64,000 nt of DNA from contig CM037839.1 of the NCBI GenBank assembly GCA_021234535.1, positions 12,029,419 to 12,093,418 on the forward strand, written 5' to 3'. The number at the start of each line of letters is the position of its first letter. Position 1 is the stretch's first letter. Position numbers and translations under genes: made by a program. The notes under the pieces were generated by a model. The model saw nothing but the letters and a program-made list of their open reading frames with translations. It searched no databases and was not told where the DNA came from. This DNA comes from Stichopus chloronotus. Lineage: Eukaryota; Echinodermata; Holothuroidea; Aspidochirotida; Stichopodidae. Of the stretch, positions 24,001 through 33,993 are shown piece by piece.

Positions 24001-27000
24001 AAGTCAGATTTTGCAATTGTGGGGTGCATGACATTTCCCAATTAATCAAGGAACCATAGTGCACTTGGGCTTTTGTTATTTCATGCCAGTGCGATAATTT
24101 GAAGATTTTTACAATTTGTAAGTAAATGAGCAGAGTTTTCTTTTCACAAGGATGGATAGGATTATAGGAGGACCATGTTCAGAAAAGGCACTGGCATGAG
24201 AAGACATCCTGCTATGTAATACCATTTTGTAATTTGCTCAGTATTGTATGAAATAAATGAAAATATTCTGCATAATGATGAATCAGTTTCCCCTTGAATT
24301 ACAGTTGTAACTGTAGAGTAAATCTTTGAGAATCCTGACAACAGTCGATGTTGCATTGACCATATCTTTAATTGCAGTATAAGCAAGATTGGGATTCAAC
24401 CACAGCTGTGATGGAGGACACAGAATGGACTGTAGTTAAAAGGAAGGTGACCAGATCCTCACCTAATAAGGTAACAGTGCCCTCTTTTAACTCCACAATA
24501 ATTGAGCTGCTGCATAGTTACGTGCCTGGCCCACCCAAGTCATACAAAATCTCAGGTAGTCTGCTTAGTTATTGGGGCAGATAGCTTTCTCAAGCTGACA
24601 ATATGCCCCCAGTGTTCCTTAACAATGGTTTCATGATCTTCTTGAAGCCCAATATACAGTTTGTTATAGCAGAAAGTTCAAGTTATCAATTACACATTAA
24701 GAGAAGAAGTTTCTACTTCACCAGATTACATCTTTGCCTCAAGGTGATTGACCCATCTCCCTCCCCCCCCCCCCACCCTAGTGATCACATGAGCCAACTG
24801 ATTTTTCAGTGGGAACATATATTCAGCTAGAGCTTTGTCATTAAGACTGCATGTGACAAAGCATTAACATTACATTCTGTGAACAATATTCAAGACTACA
24901 TTTTTAATTTAAAGGTACGTCCAGTACAGAGGAGCTAGTAAAGCACAGTAATTCAACCAAAATAATTAAAATGCAACTTTTGTTATTGTTTGTTGTGATA
25001 TTTGTGATACTCATGTATGTTTATGAGTGCATAGATGCACAAAAATGTAACATACGTCTTTTTAACAGGTGGAATCAGCTTCCAGTGATAAACCATCATC
25101 AGCATCATCTAAGGCATCCAAACCAAGTCAGCAGAGACCTTTGAAACTGCAACAGCAACTTTCATCTGGAAAGAAGATGGAAACCAAAGCTGATCAAAAG
25201 GTAATTCAAGACTATGCACTGATGAATAGACACCTTCAGTCAAATTCCTTTTTAGCCACCTAATTAAGGACAGTAATTGCATTACATTTAATTGTCTTCT
25301 ACAGTGGTGGCCAACTTTTGGAATTAAGAGACATCATCTTGAACTGTGTGATGGGTCACACTGGTTGTAAACCTGTCCTCTTTTATCCTCCTTTTATGGG
25401 TAGAAGCAAACATTTGCCAATAGCCACCGCAAAAAAGTTTATGCGTGTATGGAAGTAGAAAGTTGTTGAGTGATGTACAAAATACTGGTAGACATGCAGA
25501 TTCAAGGCACTGGTGTGGACTATGTAGTTGCATTGCATATTTTTAGCAAGGCCAATGGCTGATGTAATTAAAGAAATCATGTGCATGTCCTTTACTTGAT
25601 AACAAAGTTTAATTTAATTAGTTAATACTAGTTCAAGTATATATCATTTGTTTTTCAATCACAGCTCTATTTTACATGGATAATATCTTTCTTCTTATGC
25701 CCTTTTGTTCATTTATACTCCTTTTGCTCTTTAATTTTTTATTTCTGTACAAAATTGGGTTTGATGTTTAATACATGATGTCTCTACATGGTCCAAATTT
25801 GACCTGCGAGCAGCAGTTAGGCCAACGTGTGGTCTACTGTACTTTGTCTGATGATTGGAAACAAGTTAGAGCTTAAATTATAGTTCAGCACTAATGGACA
25901 TGTTAGTCCTTATCTTTTGGAGTCTTGTGTGAAACATCTCATCTATTTGCAGGTTACTACACAAAATAAACCATCACCATCTGCTCAAAAGGAACCTGCC
26001 CAACATCAGCATCAAAAGAAATCAGAGAACCAGGACCAGAAAAAAGATAGTAAGGTAAATGTAAATAATGTTTAATATTGCAAACTCTGTGCGAAAACAC
26101 AAATGAATGAAAGTGCTGAAATGGATGGACATTTTACATGAATGTCAACGAAACACTTCTTTCATATCAATATATTGAGCTTTTTTGTGTCGTTCTCAAA
26201 TCCTTTCTCTACTTTCCTGTCTTACCAGGAACAGGTAGAATCTAAGAAGGGTACTCAACCATCAGCAACTTCAACTGCAGCTAAACAGAGTCAAAAGTCA
26301 CCAGAGGAACAGCAGCAGCAGCAGAAGAAGCAGCAGCAAAAAGACAGATTGGAGAACAAAAAGGACAAGGTATATTTCAGAAAAATTATGTCAGTCACCA
26401 TTGTTGGCAGTTCAAAAATGGATACTTATGTTTTGAAGTAGTCTCCTGGTTTCATGTTATTGTTACAGTGATTGTATTTTAAATAATAAACTGGCCTTAT
26501 GTAATAAAACCTAATTGTAGAGTACATATCAAAGCATTTATCTGTTTTATGTTAACAACAGACAAAAAAGGAAATTTGTTGCCAATGGCAGTAATCCTCC
26601 ACTCCAATTTGATGCAGTACAACAACAGTCATCATTTTTCATTATTTTATGTGTCTACATCTTCCAGCTGCAGCCAGAGGCAAGTGCTACAGAACCAGCC
26701 GATGAAAATCATCAGGAACCTGCCAAAGGAAAAAAGACAAAGATTGCAGGAAAGAGATTCAAAAAGGTACTTTATTTGTTGCAAACTCTGCAAAAATTTA
26801 TGTGAAGAGACAGATTTTTTAAGGGTGGAACCTCATTTCCAAAATATTCTCTTTATCAAGAGATATTGTTGAGTATATCTGTCAAGTAGCATGTTAACAT
26901 GTTTTAACCATTAACTGCATAGGACATACTGTAGACATCTATCCTTTGCTAACTACACACTGCTAAGACGGACATATACATCCTATAATATATATGCACA

Positions 27001-30000
27001 AAACTATGGCACATAACCCCTAGGCAATCAACAATACATCCTTGTATGTTGTAACCCTGTTTGCTATTTGTCAGAGGGTGGATGTATTGCCTTCACATTG
27101 TAGGTTGATCAAGTAAGTAGAACCTAAAAGTGTTCTTGAACTTGTTGCATTTGCCTCTGCCAGGACAACGTGGGTGTGTTTTTTGTCCAATTTCAACATT
27201 GCAATGGCTTCCTCTATTTCAAAAACCAGATTCTCAACCTAAGAAGTCTATCTTTGGCATGTGCTTGCTTCAAAAAAGAAGTAAAAGATTGTGATAACAT
27301 ATTTATGTGTAAAATATTTACAATGTATTACTTTCCATTGTTAAGTATAAATTTAAAAGAACTAAGAGACATTTTTGTGAAAATTTATTTAGCAGTGGGG
27401 TGTAAGATACAATATTTATATTCTGCAGTTAACGGGTAAAATGGAATACATCCCATATTGTGTGTCCTTTGCTGAAATTTACCCTTAAACCATAGAGGAA
27501 GCATGTCTAAGGGCATCTCAGATCCCTTCAATTTTGTGGAGCAAATTTAATATTGGAGATACACATTATATGTAATGTGATGAGACATATTTCTTACATC
27601 CAGGCTGATTCAAAGAAGAGTGAGATGCCAACATCTACCACAGGAGTGGCCAAACAGAGTCAAAAAGATCCTCCAAAACAACAAGACCAGCAATCATCTG
27701 CCAAGGGAAGTACTAAGGTAAATAATATATGCCTAGTATGAATCTTTGTTTTGAATACGTGTAGTAAATATACCACATAAAATCTCAATATTCACTGTTA
27801 GAAATAATGCAATGAATACATAGATCCATCTATGTAACCATAGACTATTAAACAGTCAGGTAAAAGTTAAACAGAATCATGAAACAATTATTACTTGTAA
27901 CACTGTCATTTAATTAGCAAAGAGTTGAGTCTGCTGGCAATGTCTCACATTTTTAACATTGCAGTATATATTAATTTACCCTTCATGTGCCACTTAGTTA
28001 CTGTTGAAAGCAGTTTGGTGCATTTTGTTAAAATTATTCAATTATCCTGAATATTTAATACTTTTATTTCCAGCCTCTTTACAGCCTATGTTCATGTAAT
28101 TGTTTTTAAAAAAATGCACTCATACATATATGCATTATTACCAAATGGCAGACAAGTAAAAAAAAAAATTCCAGATGTGACTGTTTGATGTCACTGAAAA
28201 TATTTATAATTGTCTGAGAAAGTATCATATCTTTGAAATCCATTCTGGAGTCTCTGAGTTTTGAAGTTGGGGCAAAAAGCATTTGCTGCATCTTTAAACT
28301 GTACATACATCTCAATATGTGTACAATTTGAAAGTATGGTCATATTGCTTCTTCCATTACAAAAAAAAGAAGAAAAAACAAAAACAAAGTGAGAGAGACA
28401 CTGGCATATAAGTACTTGCTGGTATGTACTTACAGCTCACTGAGTGTGATATTCTGCATTATGTGATGTATTCCTTGAACTACTGCCTATCTTCTGCCCC
28501 CCCCCCCCCATTCTGATTGTCTGTGGCGCATATATGTGTCATGAATAAGAGGGTGGGTTATTATCTAAGCCCAATACCAGGGTAAGGAAGATCAGATGTA
28601 TAAAGGCCACTCTCTGTTGTAAAATGTGACTGCCTCTCCAGAATCAAGTTAGTGATAGCATAATGAAACTCTAATGTGATGCAAGTTCCTTGAATGGAAT
28701 TCATTCTACATGTTTTGTACTCGATTGGGCTAAGAATATAAATGTGTCATTAAAAGGTACACCTATTCTCTGAATAGGTTGAAAGGGTTTTGTGGTTTGT
28801 CAACTCTAATGTTTGTAAATTTCAAATAATTTTGGCCAGTACTAATTAAGTACTTATCTTTCTTGCCGTTGAGGTCCTCTACATAAATGTTTTGGACATT
28901 GCATGTTGACCTCAACTAAATCTTTCACCTCCATAATCAGTATGCAGAGATTTTTTTTTTGTTCATGATAGGATTTAAATGTAACAGTCGTCACAATACA
29001 GTATGTACAAGACTTTGCAGAGTATGAACTTTGTTGGCCATAGTTAAGTGATATTTGACCTTCACCAAACAAAAAGCCATGTGCTTGCTCTTCAAATGCT
29101 GGCTAAATCATCACCAATGGAAATTTTCTGTTTTGTTCTCTCTTTTTTTAAGAGAATTCAACTATGAAAATTATTGTATTTTTAACTATTATTAATCTTC
29201 AGAGGAAATCAGGAAACCAGACCAACCCATCAGAATCGCCTGAAGCAGCAGGAAAGGTCCTTGGTAACAATGCAGCACCTCCAAAAGATGGCCCCCATAA
29301 AGAAGAGGTAGCTGAGAAACCAACTGTGAATTGGTCTATGATTGTGAGGTCTCGGCCTGCAAGTGCAGCTCAGAATACCTGTACTAAGACACCTAAACCT
29401 GAGGCAACAAACAAACCTGAGGAAGAGCCAAAAGTAGATTATGCAGAATCAGAGCAACAAAAAGAAGACAGTCAGTGGTCTGTACCTGTGAAGTACACAA
29501 AACATCTCAACAAAAGAAAGAAAAGGGGAAGTGGAAACCAGCAACCAACCACTAGGAAAGATTCTACAGATAAAACCAACCCTCAGCCTCCTTCAACTAG
29601 CTCTGGTGCAGACAAGGTGCAAAGTGGTGCATCCAGTACATTCCAAGTAGATAATCAACAGAAAATAGAGATTACTAATGGCACGATTAGTACTGGAACC
29701 ACTTCAAATGAATCACCAACAACAACTTCAGACCCCGGAAAATCTCTTTCATCAGTCGCTCAGTTGAAAAGTAAGCCTACCCCGCCAACCTCTAATGGCA
29801 CGCAGAATGTAGCTGATGTGAAGACCAAACAGGATGGAAGTAACACCACAGCTACAACCAGAAAGGAAACCACCACAATTGCTGTTGGTTCTACATCTTC
29901 ACCAGTCAAGAAACTGGAGAAGACAGCTGTGTCACCCACATCCCAAACCACACAGAAGGCAACTGTTGTGCAGACTAGAGGGGATACTACCACCACTGCA

Positions 30001-33000
30001 GCTAATGTCAGTAAGGAGAATTCCTCAACCACTGTACCACCTAAGGCCACTTCTACAGCAGTGAAGAAACAGGAGGGTAACCCTACACCACCAACCTCTA
30101 ATAGCACACAGAATGTAACTGATGTGAAGAACAAACAGGACACAACTAACACCACAGCTACTACCGATAAGGAAACCATCACAGTTGCTGTTGGTTCTAC
30201 ATCTCCACCAGCAAAGAAACTGGAGAAGACAGCTGTGTCACCCACATCCCAAACCACACAGAAGGCAACTGTCGTGCAGACTAGAGGGGATACTACCACC
30301 AATGCAGCTAATGTCAGTAAGGAGAATTCCTCAACCACTGTACCACCTAAAGCCACTTCTATAGCAGTGAAAAAAGAGTTGAAGAAGCCTACCTCATCAA
30401 CCACTAGTGCCACACAGAATGTAACTGATGTGAAGACCACACAGGACATAGCTACAACCACAAAAGAAACCACCACAGTTGCTGTTGGTTCTACATCTTC
30501 AATAGCCAAGAAACTGGAGAAGACAGCTGTGTCACCCACATCCCAAACCACACAGAAGGCAACTGTCTTGCAGACTAGAGGGGGTACTACCACCACTGCA
30601 GCTAATGTCAGTAAGAGGAATTCCTCAACCACTGTACATTCTAAAGCCACTTCTACAGCAGTGAAGAAACAGGAGGGTAACCCTACCCCACCATCCTCTA
30701 ACAGCACACAGAATGTAACTGATATGAAGACCAAACAGGACACAACTAGCACCACAGCTACTACTACAAAGGAAACCACCACAATTGCTGTTGGTTCTAC
30801 ATCTTCCCCAGCCAAGAAAGTGAAGAAGACAGCTGTGTCACCCACATCCCAAACCACACAGAATGCAACTGTCACACAGACTAGAGGGGATACTACTACA
30901 ACTGTAGCTAATGTCAGTAAGGGGAATTCTTCTTCAACCACTGTACATCCTAAAGCTTCATCTTCAGTGGTGAAGAAACAGGATTGTAGGCCTCAGAACA
31001 CACAGAACACAACTTCTGTGCCTCCTGTCACTTCATCTGATGGGAATACAGCAGCTGCAACAGGGGCACACAGTAGACTTTCTAAACCACCACAAAAGCT
31101 GTCTTCATCACATCGTCATGCTCTCTGCATAGAGGCAAGATCAGTGACAACATTAACATCTCTAAAGCAATCAGGCCGAGGGCAAGACACGGGAGTCAAA
31201 TCTACTACTGCAGTACCTCTTCAGGTGCAAAAGACTGAAAAGGTTGCAACTACCAAACAACCTTGTGGTAATTACATTCCTCCTGCTGTCAGGAGGAGGC
31301 AGAGTATCCAAACAAAAGATGCTGCTGCTGATGATAATGATGATGATACAAGCACCGTAAGCTCAGGGAACATACCTGATCCTGGAAACAACAAAATGAT
31401 GCCAAAGCAGAGAGTAGCACCTGACACATCTGCATCAAGCTACATAGCATCATCCACTAAAAGGCAACCAGTTAAAAGTGAGACAAGATCTAGTTCTCCT
31501 GCTACTGCAAACCATGAAAGAGGACTAGAGTCATGTCCACAAGCTAGTGGTAGATCTGCTAATGGAGAGACCAACGTGCCCGCTAAATTACAAACTGCCA
31601 CACATACGTCCACCAGCAAAACAGTAACATCTTGCACCAAGTTGCCTAACAAAACAGAATCAACTGCATCCAGTATCCATCAGCCAAAGACAGCTCACAG
31701 GGAAAAGCAGAAAAAACAGACTGTCAGAGCTATGACTAGTAGCAGCAGGAAGGATGATACCAATGGATCATCGACGGCCAGCAGCACCACAGCACAAAGA
31801 TCACCTGGGGGAGCAAGCAGTCAGCAGGAACTTACAGCCAGCAGCCAGGCATCAGACATCCATGATGAATCATCTATCAGACCAAAGCTTAGGGCAAATC
31901 CTGAACAGGACCAGGTGAGGGAGGAAGATTACGAGGGTGGCTCTTCAGAAGATGAAGATAACATGGAAGGCTGGTCAAAGGTCAAAAGATTCACTAAGCG
32001 GAGACACATCACCCGTATAAGTCGACCAACATCAGTCCGTGGAGATACCGAAAAGGACTTGTCTTCAAATAATCCAAGGGAAGACAAAGGAAAAGCAAGA
32101 TCAGGGCAAAAACGAGCAGAGGTATGATGTAATTAATTCAGAGATAAAATGTTATGAACAGGTATAATAGCATCCACTAGTTATAGCAGAAGCTTGAATT
32201 AGCTTTATCAGCCTTTGAGACAAATCTCTTCAATGTGCATTGAAAATCAATACGTAATGAACCAATGCTGCAGCTCTTCAAAAGCAGACTGATAAGTCAG
32301 ACCTTGGCCAAGTCTGATTGTTGTCCAGAGATGTTCAGAGTCCACCATATGTTTGTAATGGAGACTTGTCAGTCACTCTCCCAGAATTAGGCAAATGAAT
32401 CAATAAGTAAATCATCTTTCTTTGGATATATATTTCTGAAAATACTTGTAATTGACTGTGTGAGCTGTCAGAACAAACTTATCACTGACTAATAAGACTT
32501 TGGTCTGCAGTGTTTTTACAAAATCATTCTTTTCAAAGATGTGTTTCTCTTACCTTCAGGAAAGAAAGAGAGAGGAAAGAGTAACTGCAGAGGATGTAAA
32601 ACCAACAACAGAGACAAAGAATGAGATGGAGAAGCCAAAGCCATCTTCAGCAGCTGAAATTGCAGCCTTCTTCGCAGGTCCAGATGTAACAGATGAAGAC
32701 CCTCCCATCGACATCGTTCTCAACTTTGACAGCGACTGTGAATTTAAATTAGACTGGGAAGCAGAGTTGGCAAAGCCATTTTACAATACAGTGAGTGAAT
32801 AAATGTTGTCAAAGTTAGAACTATATCATATCCTTGGTGTATCATATAGTTGCTAAATTTGTAAAACTCTTTCCATCATTAAAATAATTCTAGTTCTCAT
32901 AAGTAGATCACTGATGGCAGGTCAGTTAATGAATTGCTTGCACAAAGTTGTTTACCTCAGAGGTTGTCAAATGTGTCCTTGTGGTAATAACATCATGGTT

Positions 33001-33497
33001 AGGTGACATTTGCTGTCAATAATGTTTAGAGAAACTTTCACAGACTGACTTTGTTGTATTGTCACTTAACATTATGTCAAGTACATTCATTTTGGAGTTC
33101 TTGGATTGTGTGGTATTCCAACGACATGTGCTTGTCGTTTCTATTCCCTTTTAATTCATCATTCTTCTCAACTGGTGGGACATTGTCTCCATCAAAAAGG
33201 TAACCTGTTATCTTGATTATCTTTGTTATTGTTTCTGGTTTTATCATACTTCAAGGTTTCTTTGGTTTGCTTTCACAGAGGGAGATATTACCACCCAGGG
33301 TACCTATCCCTGCTTGGGCAGAGTGGGATTTCAGCAAGGTTGGTACAACACAGCAGTACTGGTGTAGCATTTTACAAGATTTTGACTACCCTCTTCTATT
33401 CATTATTTTGTCCTATTTTAGGATTGCTCACCATTATATAAATGGGCAAGTTGTCAACTATGAGCGCATAAGTAATAGTGTCTGTCAAAATGTTTGA
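14943..33497 (+). CDS. Gene 1: complete 11-exon giant repeat-protein gene
   Basis: The coding exons are 14943-15021, 20037-22744, 24378-24470, 25069-25200, 25953-26054, 26229-26369, 26668-26766, 27604-27717, 29203-32121, 32560-32790 and 33279-33497. Together they predict about 2,278 residues. In order: a short hydrophobic N-terminus, an Arg-rich stretch (KQRRRLRRNIRRKAQR), 16 Lys-rich 49-residue repeats, K/Q/S-rich cassettes, 4 Thr-rich repeats of about 102 residues, an acidic/basic tail and a C-terminal conserved block. It looks largely disordered, with many NQT, NST and NVS sequons. The short WTVVKRK / WSKVKRF motif recurs. The layout (short hydrophobic N-terminus, basic repeats, Trp motifs) loosely recalls ER-membrane proteins such as ribosome-binding protein 1 or LYRIC, but I see no homology I would defend. 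Secreted, ER-anchored or nuclear locations all remain open. All splice sites also exist in gene 2. Confidence 0.78.
15022..20036 (+). other. Gene 1 intron 1 (5.0 kb)
   Basis: GT-AG intron ending TTTTTTGTCTTTGTAG. The 5' kilobase is rich in TAGGCCT/AGGCCTA words (15230-15960). A MITE-like element is at 17358-17611. The intron lacks 105 bp that gene 2 has (after 19146). Remaining ORFs are short and unsupported. Confidence 0.65.
17358..17611. mobile_element. MITE with 25-bp inverted ends, TA flanks
   Basis: The left end TAAAGGGAAAATGCAGTCAC (then CCCAA) and the complement of the right end differ at only 2 of 25 positions. The element is 254 bp. If the ends are read as AAGGG...CCCTT it is flanked by TA on both sides, as for Tc1/mariner-type insertions. 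No ORF inside. The copy at 45386-45639 has the same length. Confidence 0.75.
20037..22744 (+). CDS. Gene 1 exon 2: Arg-rich head and 49-aa repeat array
   Basis: 2708 nt: 2 nt completing the Gly codon, then 902 codons. The acceptor is TCTTTGTAG and the donor CAG|GTATGT at 22745. It opens TSVDADLTPKQRRRLRRNIR, a strongly basic helix-like segment. A Glu/Ser/Thr-rich stretch of about 70 residues follows, then 16 tandem repeats and an acidic end (EDDLLDEPLNRDQ). The open frame past the donor reaches a stop at 22834, which is intronic. GTG at 20045 is not a start, because the exon is open upstream to its acceptor. Confidence 0.85.
20324..22669 (+). repeat. 49-aa (147-bp) Lys-rich coding repeats, 16 units
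   Basis: Unit 1 is degenerate (47 residues, 20324-20464). Units 2-15 are exactly 147 bp each (20465-22522). Unit 16 is a variant (22523-22669). The consensus core is SDDTKKSDKGKGPKKAK, then N/S-S/A-T, KDEDVPSTSSGVAVGKT and NQTDQQHHGR. Every unit has at least one N-x-T sequon. Units vary at a few fixed sites (SST/NAT/NST, TSS/TNS, TAN/TTN), so neighbours can be typed. Confidence 0.95.
22745..24377 (+). other. Gene 1 intron 2
   Basis: GT-AG intron of 1633 bp. Its centre (about 23095-24056) looks like a dispersed repeat bounded by GGTTCCTTG and CAAGGAACC. No ORF of note. Confidence 0.65.
23095..24056. mobile_element. Possible ~960-bp element bounded by TGGTTCCTTG inverted ends
   Basis: TGGTTCCTTG at 23095-23104 and its complement CAAGGAACCA at 24047-24056. 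The left end also folds on itself (GGTTCCTTGC, 4 nt, GCAAAGGAACC). The interior has GGGTCAAAGGTGAAAATATT-type sequence of the sort seen in dispersed repeats. There is no transposase. In gene 2's intron the left end carries a substitution (GGCTCC). Confidence 0.4.
24378..24470 (+). CDS. Gene 1 exon 3: Trp-motif cassette
   Basis: 93 nt, 31 codons, phase 0 at both ends; acceptor TTAATTGCAG, donor AAG|GTAACA. It encodes YKQDWDSTTAVMEDTEW then TVVKRKVTRSSPNK. It holds one of the recurring W-[ST]-x-x-V-K/R motifs. Identical in sequence to gene 2 (52958-53050). Confidence 0.82.
24471..25068 (+). other. Gene 1 intron 3
   Basis: 598-bp GT-AG intron with a C12 tract (24763-24774) that varies in length between copies. 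Nothing else seen. Confidence 0.7.
25069..25200 (+). CDS. Gene 1 exon 4: Ser/Lys/Gln cassette
   Basis: 132 nt, 44 codons, phase 0-0; acceptor TTTTTAACAG, donor AAG|GTAATT. It encodes VESASSDKPSSASSKASKPS followed by a Gln/Lys-rich end. Low complexity. It differs from gene 2 by one silent base. Confidence 0.8.
25201..25952 (+). other. Gene 1 intron 4
   Basis: 752-bp GT-AG intron, AT-rich. No gene or repeat recognised. Confidence 0.65.
25953..26054 (+). CDS. Gene 1 exon 5: Gln/Lys/His cassette
   Basis: 102 nt, 34 codons, phase 0-0; acceptor CTATTTGCAG, donor AAG|GTAAAT. It encodes VTTQNKPSPSAQKEPAQHQH then QKKSENQDQKKDSK. One silent difference from gene 2. Confidence 0.8.
26229..26369 (+). 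CDS. Gene 1 exon 6: poly-Gln/Lys cassette
   Basis: 141 nt, 47 codons, phase 0-0; acceptor GTCTTACCAG, donor AAG|GTATAT. It contains a CAG/AAG run encoding EEQQQQQKKQQQKDRLENKK. Gene 2 has one codon fewer here and a Lys-to-Thr change, so this is a short unstable triplet tract. Confidence 0.8.
26668..26766 (+). CDS. Gene 1 exon 7: basic cassette
   Basis: 99 nt, 33 codons, phase 0-0; acceptor CATCTTCCAG, donor AAG|GTACTT. It encodes LQPEASATEPADENHQEPAK then GKKTKIAGKRFKK. Identical in gene 2 (55236-55334). The longer ORF covering this stretch in another frame (26549-26872) is a shadow. Confidence 0.78.
26767..27603 (+). other. Gene 1 intron 7
   Basis: 837-bp interval. It includes a possible 9-nt microexon (27104-27112), described under findings, and an unsupported ~90-codon ORF (27170-27439). 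Confidence 0.6.
27604..27717 (+). CDS. Gene 1 exon 8: Ser/Lys/Gln cassette
   Basis: 114 nt, 38 codons, phase 0-0; acceptor TTACATCCAG, donor AAG|GTAAAT. It encodes ADSKKSEMPTSTTGVAKQSQ then a KQQDQQSS-type tail. It differs from gene 2 at three residues (K/N, D/E, A/V). It resembles exon 6 (STAAKQSQK against TGVAKQSQK), which suggests the cassettes arose from each other. Confidence 0.8.
27718..29202 (+). other. Gene 1 intron 8
   Basis: 1485-bp GT-AG intron with a C13 tract (28497-28509), an A-rich stretch near 28360-28390 and no exon I can support. It ends ATTAATCTTCAG. Confidence 0.65.
29203..32121 (+). CDS. Gene 1 exon 9: large Thr-rich repeat exon
   Basis: 2919 nt, 973 codons, phase 0-0; acceptor AATCTTCAG, donor GAG|GTATGA. 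It has the same plan as the gene 0 exon, with four Thr-rich repeats (29764-30972) instead of seven. Copy-specific residues at the N-terminus include KDGPHKEE, NTCTKTP and VDYAESEQQKED. The tail EGWSKVKRFTKRRHITRISR is more basic than in gene 0. Confidence 0.85.
29764..30972 (+). repeat. ~102-aa Thr-rich coding repeats, 4 units
   Basis: Four units spanning 403 codons. Unit 3 is the short KKELKKPTSS subtype and the others are the NPTPP subtype. The last unit has KKVKKTAV and QNATVTQT, variants shared with gene 2 but absent from gene 0. Confidence 0.9.
32122..32559 (+). other. Gene 1 intron 9
   Basis: 438-bp GT-AG intron, same boundaries as the other copies. Nothing inside. Confidence 0.8.
32560..32790 (+). 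CDS. Gene 1 exon 10: conserved 77-residue block
   Basis: 231 nt, phase 0-0; acceptor TTACCTTCAG, donor ACA|GTGAGT. It starts ERKREERV (ERRREERV in genes 0 and 2) and carries DEDPPIDIVLNFDSD. The rest matches the gene 0 exon. The intron reading frame stops directly after the donor (TAA in GAATAA), whereas in gene 0 it stays open longer. Confidence 0.85.
32791..33278 (+). other. Gene 1 intron 10
   Basis: 488-bp GT-AG intron ending TTTGCTTTCACAG. Nothing recognised. Confidence 0.7.
33279..33497 (+). CDS. Gene 1 exon 11: probable last coding exon
   Basis: 72 codons plus TGA. It starts REILPPRVPIPAWAEWDFSK as in gene 0 but lacks the 21-nt insert, so ILQD runs straight into FDYPLLF. Its only plausible internal donor is AAG|GTTGGT, 60 nt in. 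The hydrophobic end (YPLLFIILSYF) could act as a C-terminal membrane segment if really coding. Confidence 0.6.
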   Translation, partial: REILPPRVPIPAWAEWDFSKVGTTQQYWCSILQDFDYPLLFIILSYFRIAHHYINGQVVNYERISNSVCQNV

Positions 33498-33993
33498 CAG
33501 CTGGATGGAAGTCATAAGTACATGTTCAACTCAGTCTTTCACTTTTTTCCCATAATTGTATCTGAAAATGTGTGACTTATATTTTAAAATATATTTAGTA
33601 CATTTGTAAATGGAACAATCATTAGCTAGGTTTGCTAGCAGTGGTCTACAATTAATTAGTGATCTTGGGATATTAAATACTAACAATACTACATAAAGTA
33701 AGTTACTATGAAAGGTATTTTAATATTTAACATATAGTGAAAACAGTGAAAACAGAAAACAGAATAGTCTGCCATTAGCATATACAGTAAAGGATTTCTG
33801 TTTACCCCTCTTCTTATCATCATGGAAGGGAAATACTGCATTTGAAATGCACCTTCATGGCATGCAAAAACAAAAATGGCTTGAATCATTGTTAAACAAT
33901 TTAATCTCACCAATTACCATCAATTTCCATAAATCTTGGTGTAAAAAGTATGATTTTTTTTCTGTAAAATAAACTAGGTTGTTCTGTCTAAGT
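33498..33993 (+). other. Gene 1 probable 3' UTR
   Basis: AT-rich, with AATAAA at 33968-33973 and an upstream ATTAAA as in gene 0. It shares a duplicated TGAAAACAG with gene 2 that gene 0 lacks. Confidence 0.45.

Larger units (their letters stand above)
316..29202 (+). repeat. Tandem segmental duplication unit A
   Basis: A 28,887-bp unit measured from exon 9 acceptor to exon 9 acceptor. The next unit is 28,574 bp (29203-57776) and a third begins at 57777. The phase of the unit is my choice; the true breakpoints are not known. Length differences are mostly repeat-number changes in exons 2 and 9. Confidence 0.9.

Noticed and set aside
26549..26872. 107-codon ORF overlapping exon 7
   Set aside because: Wrong frame; exon 7 has precise splice sites and a K/E/P-rich frame that continues its neighbours.
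27170..27439. ~90-codon ORF between exons 7 and 8, possibly an extra exon
   Set aside because: Composition is typical of AT-rich intron, and the two copies differ there by replacement changes only. There is no convincing donor in phase 0.
14943..33497. Assignment to ribosome-binding protein 1, kinectin or LYRIC
   Set aside because: Similarity is limited to layout (short hydrophobic start, Lys-rich repeats, Trp motifs). The repeat sequences and the C-terminal blocks do not match what I know of those families, so no symbol is given.
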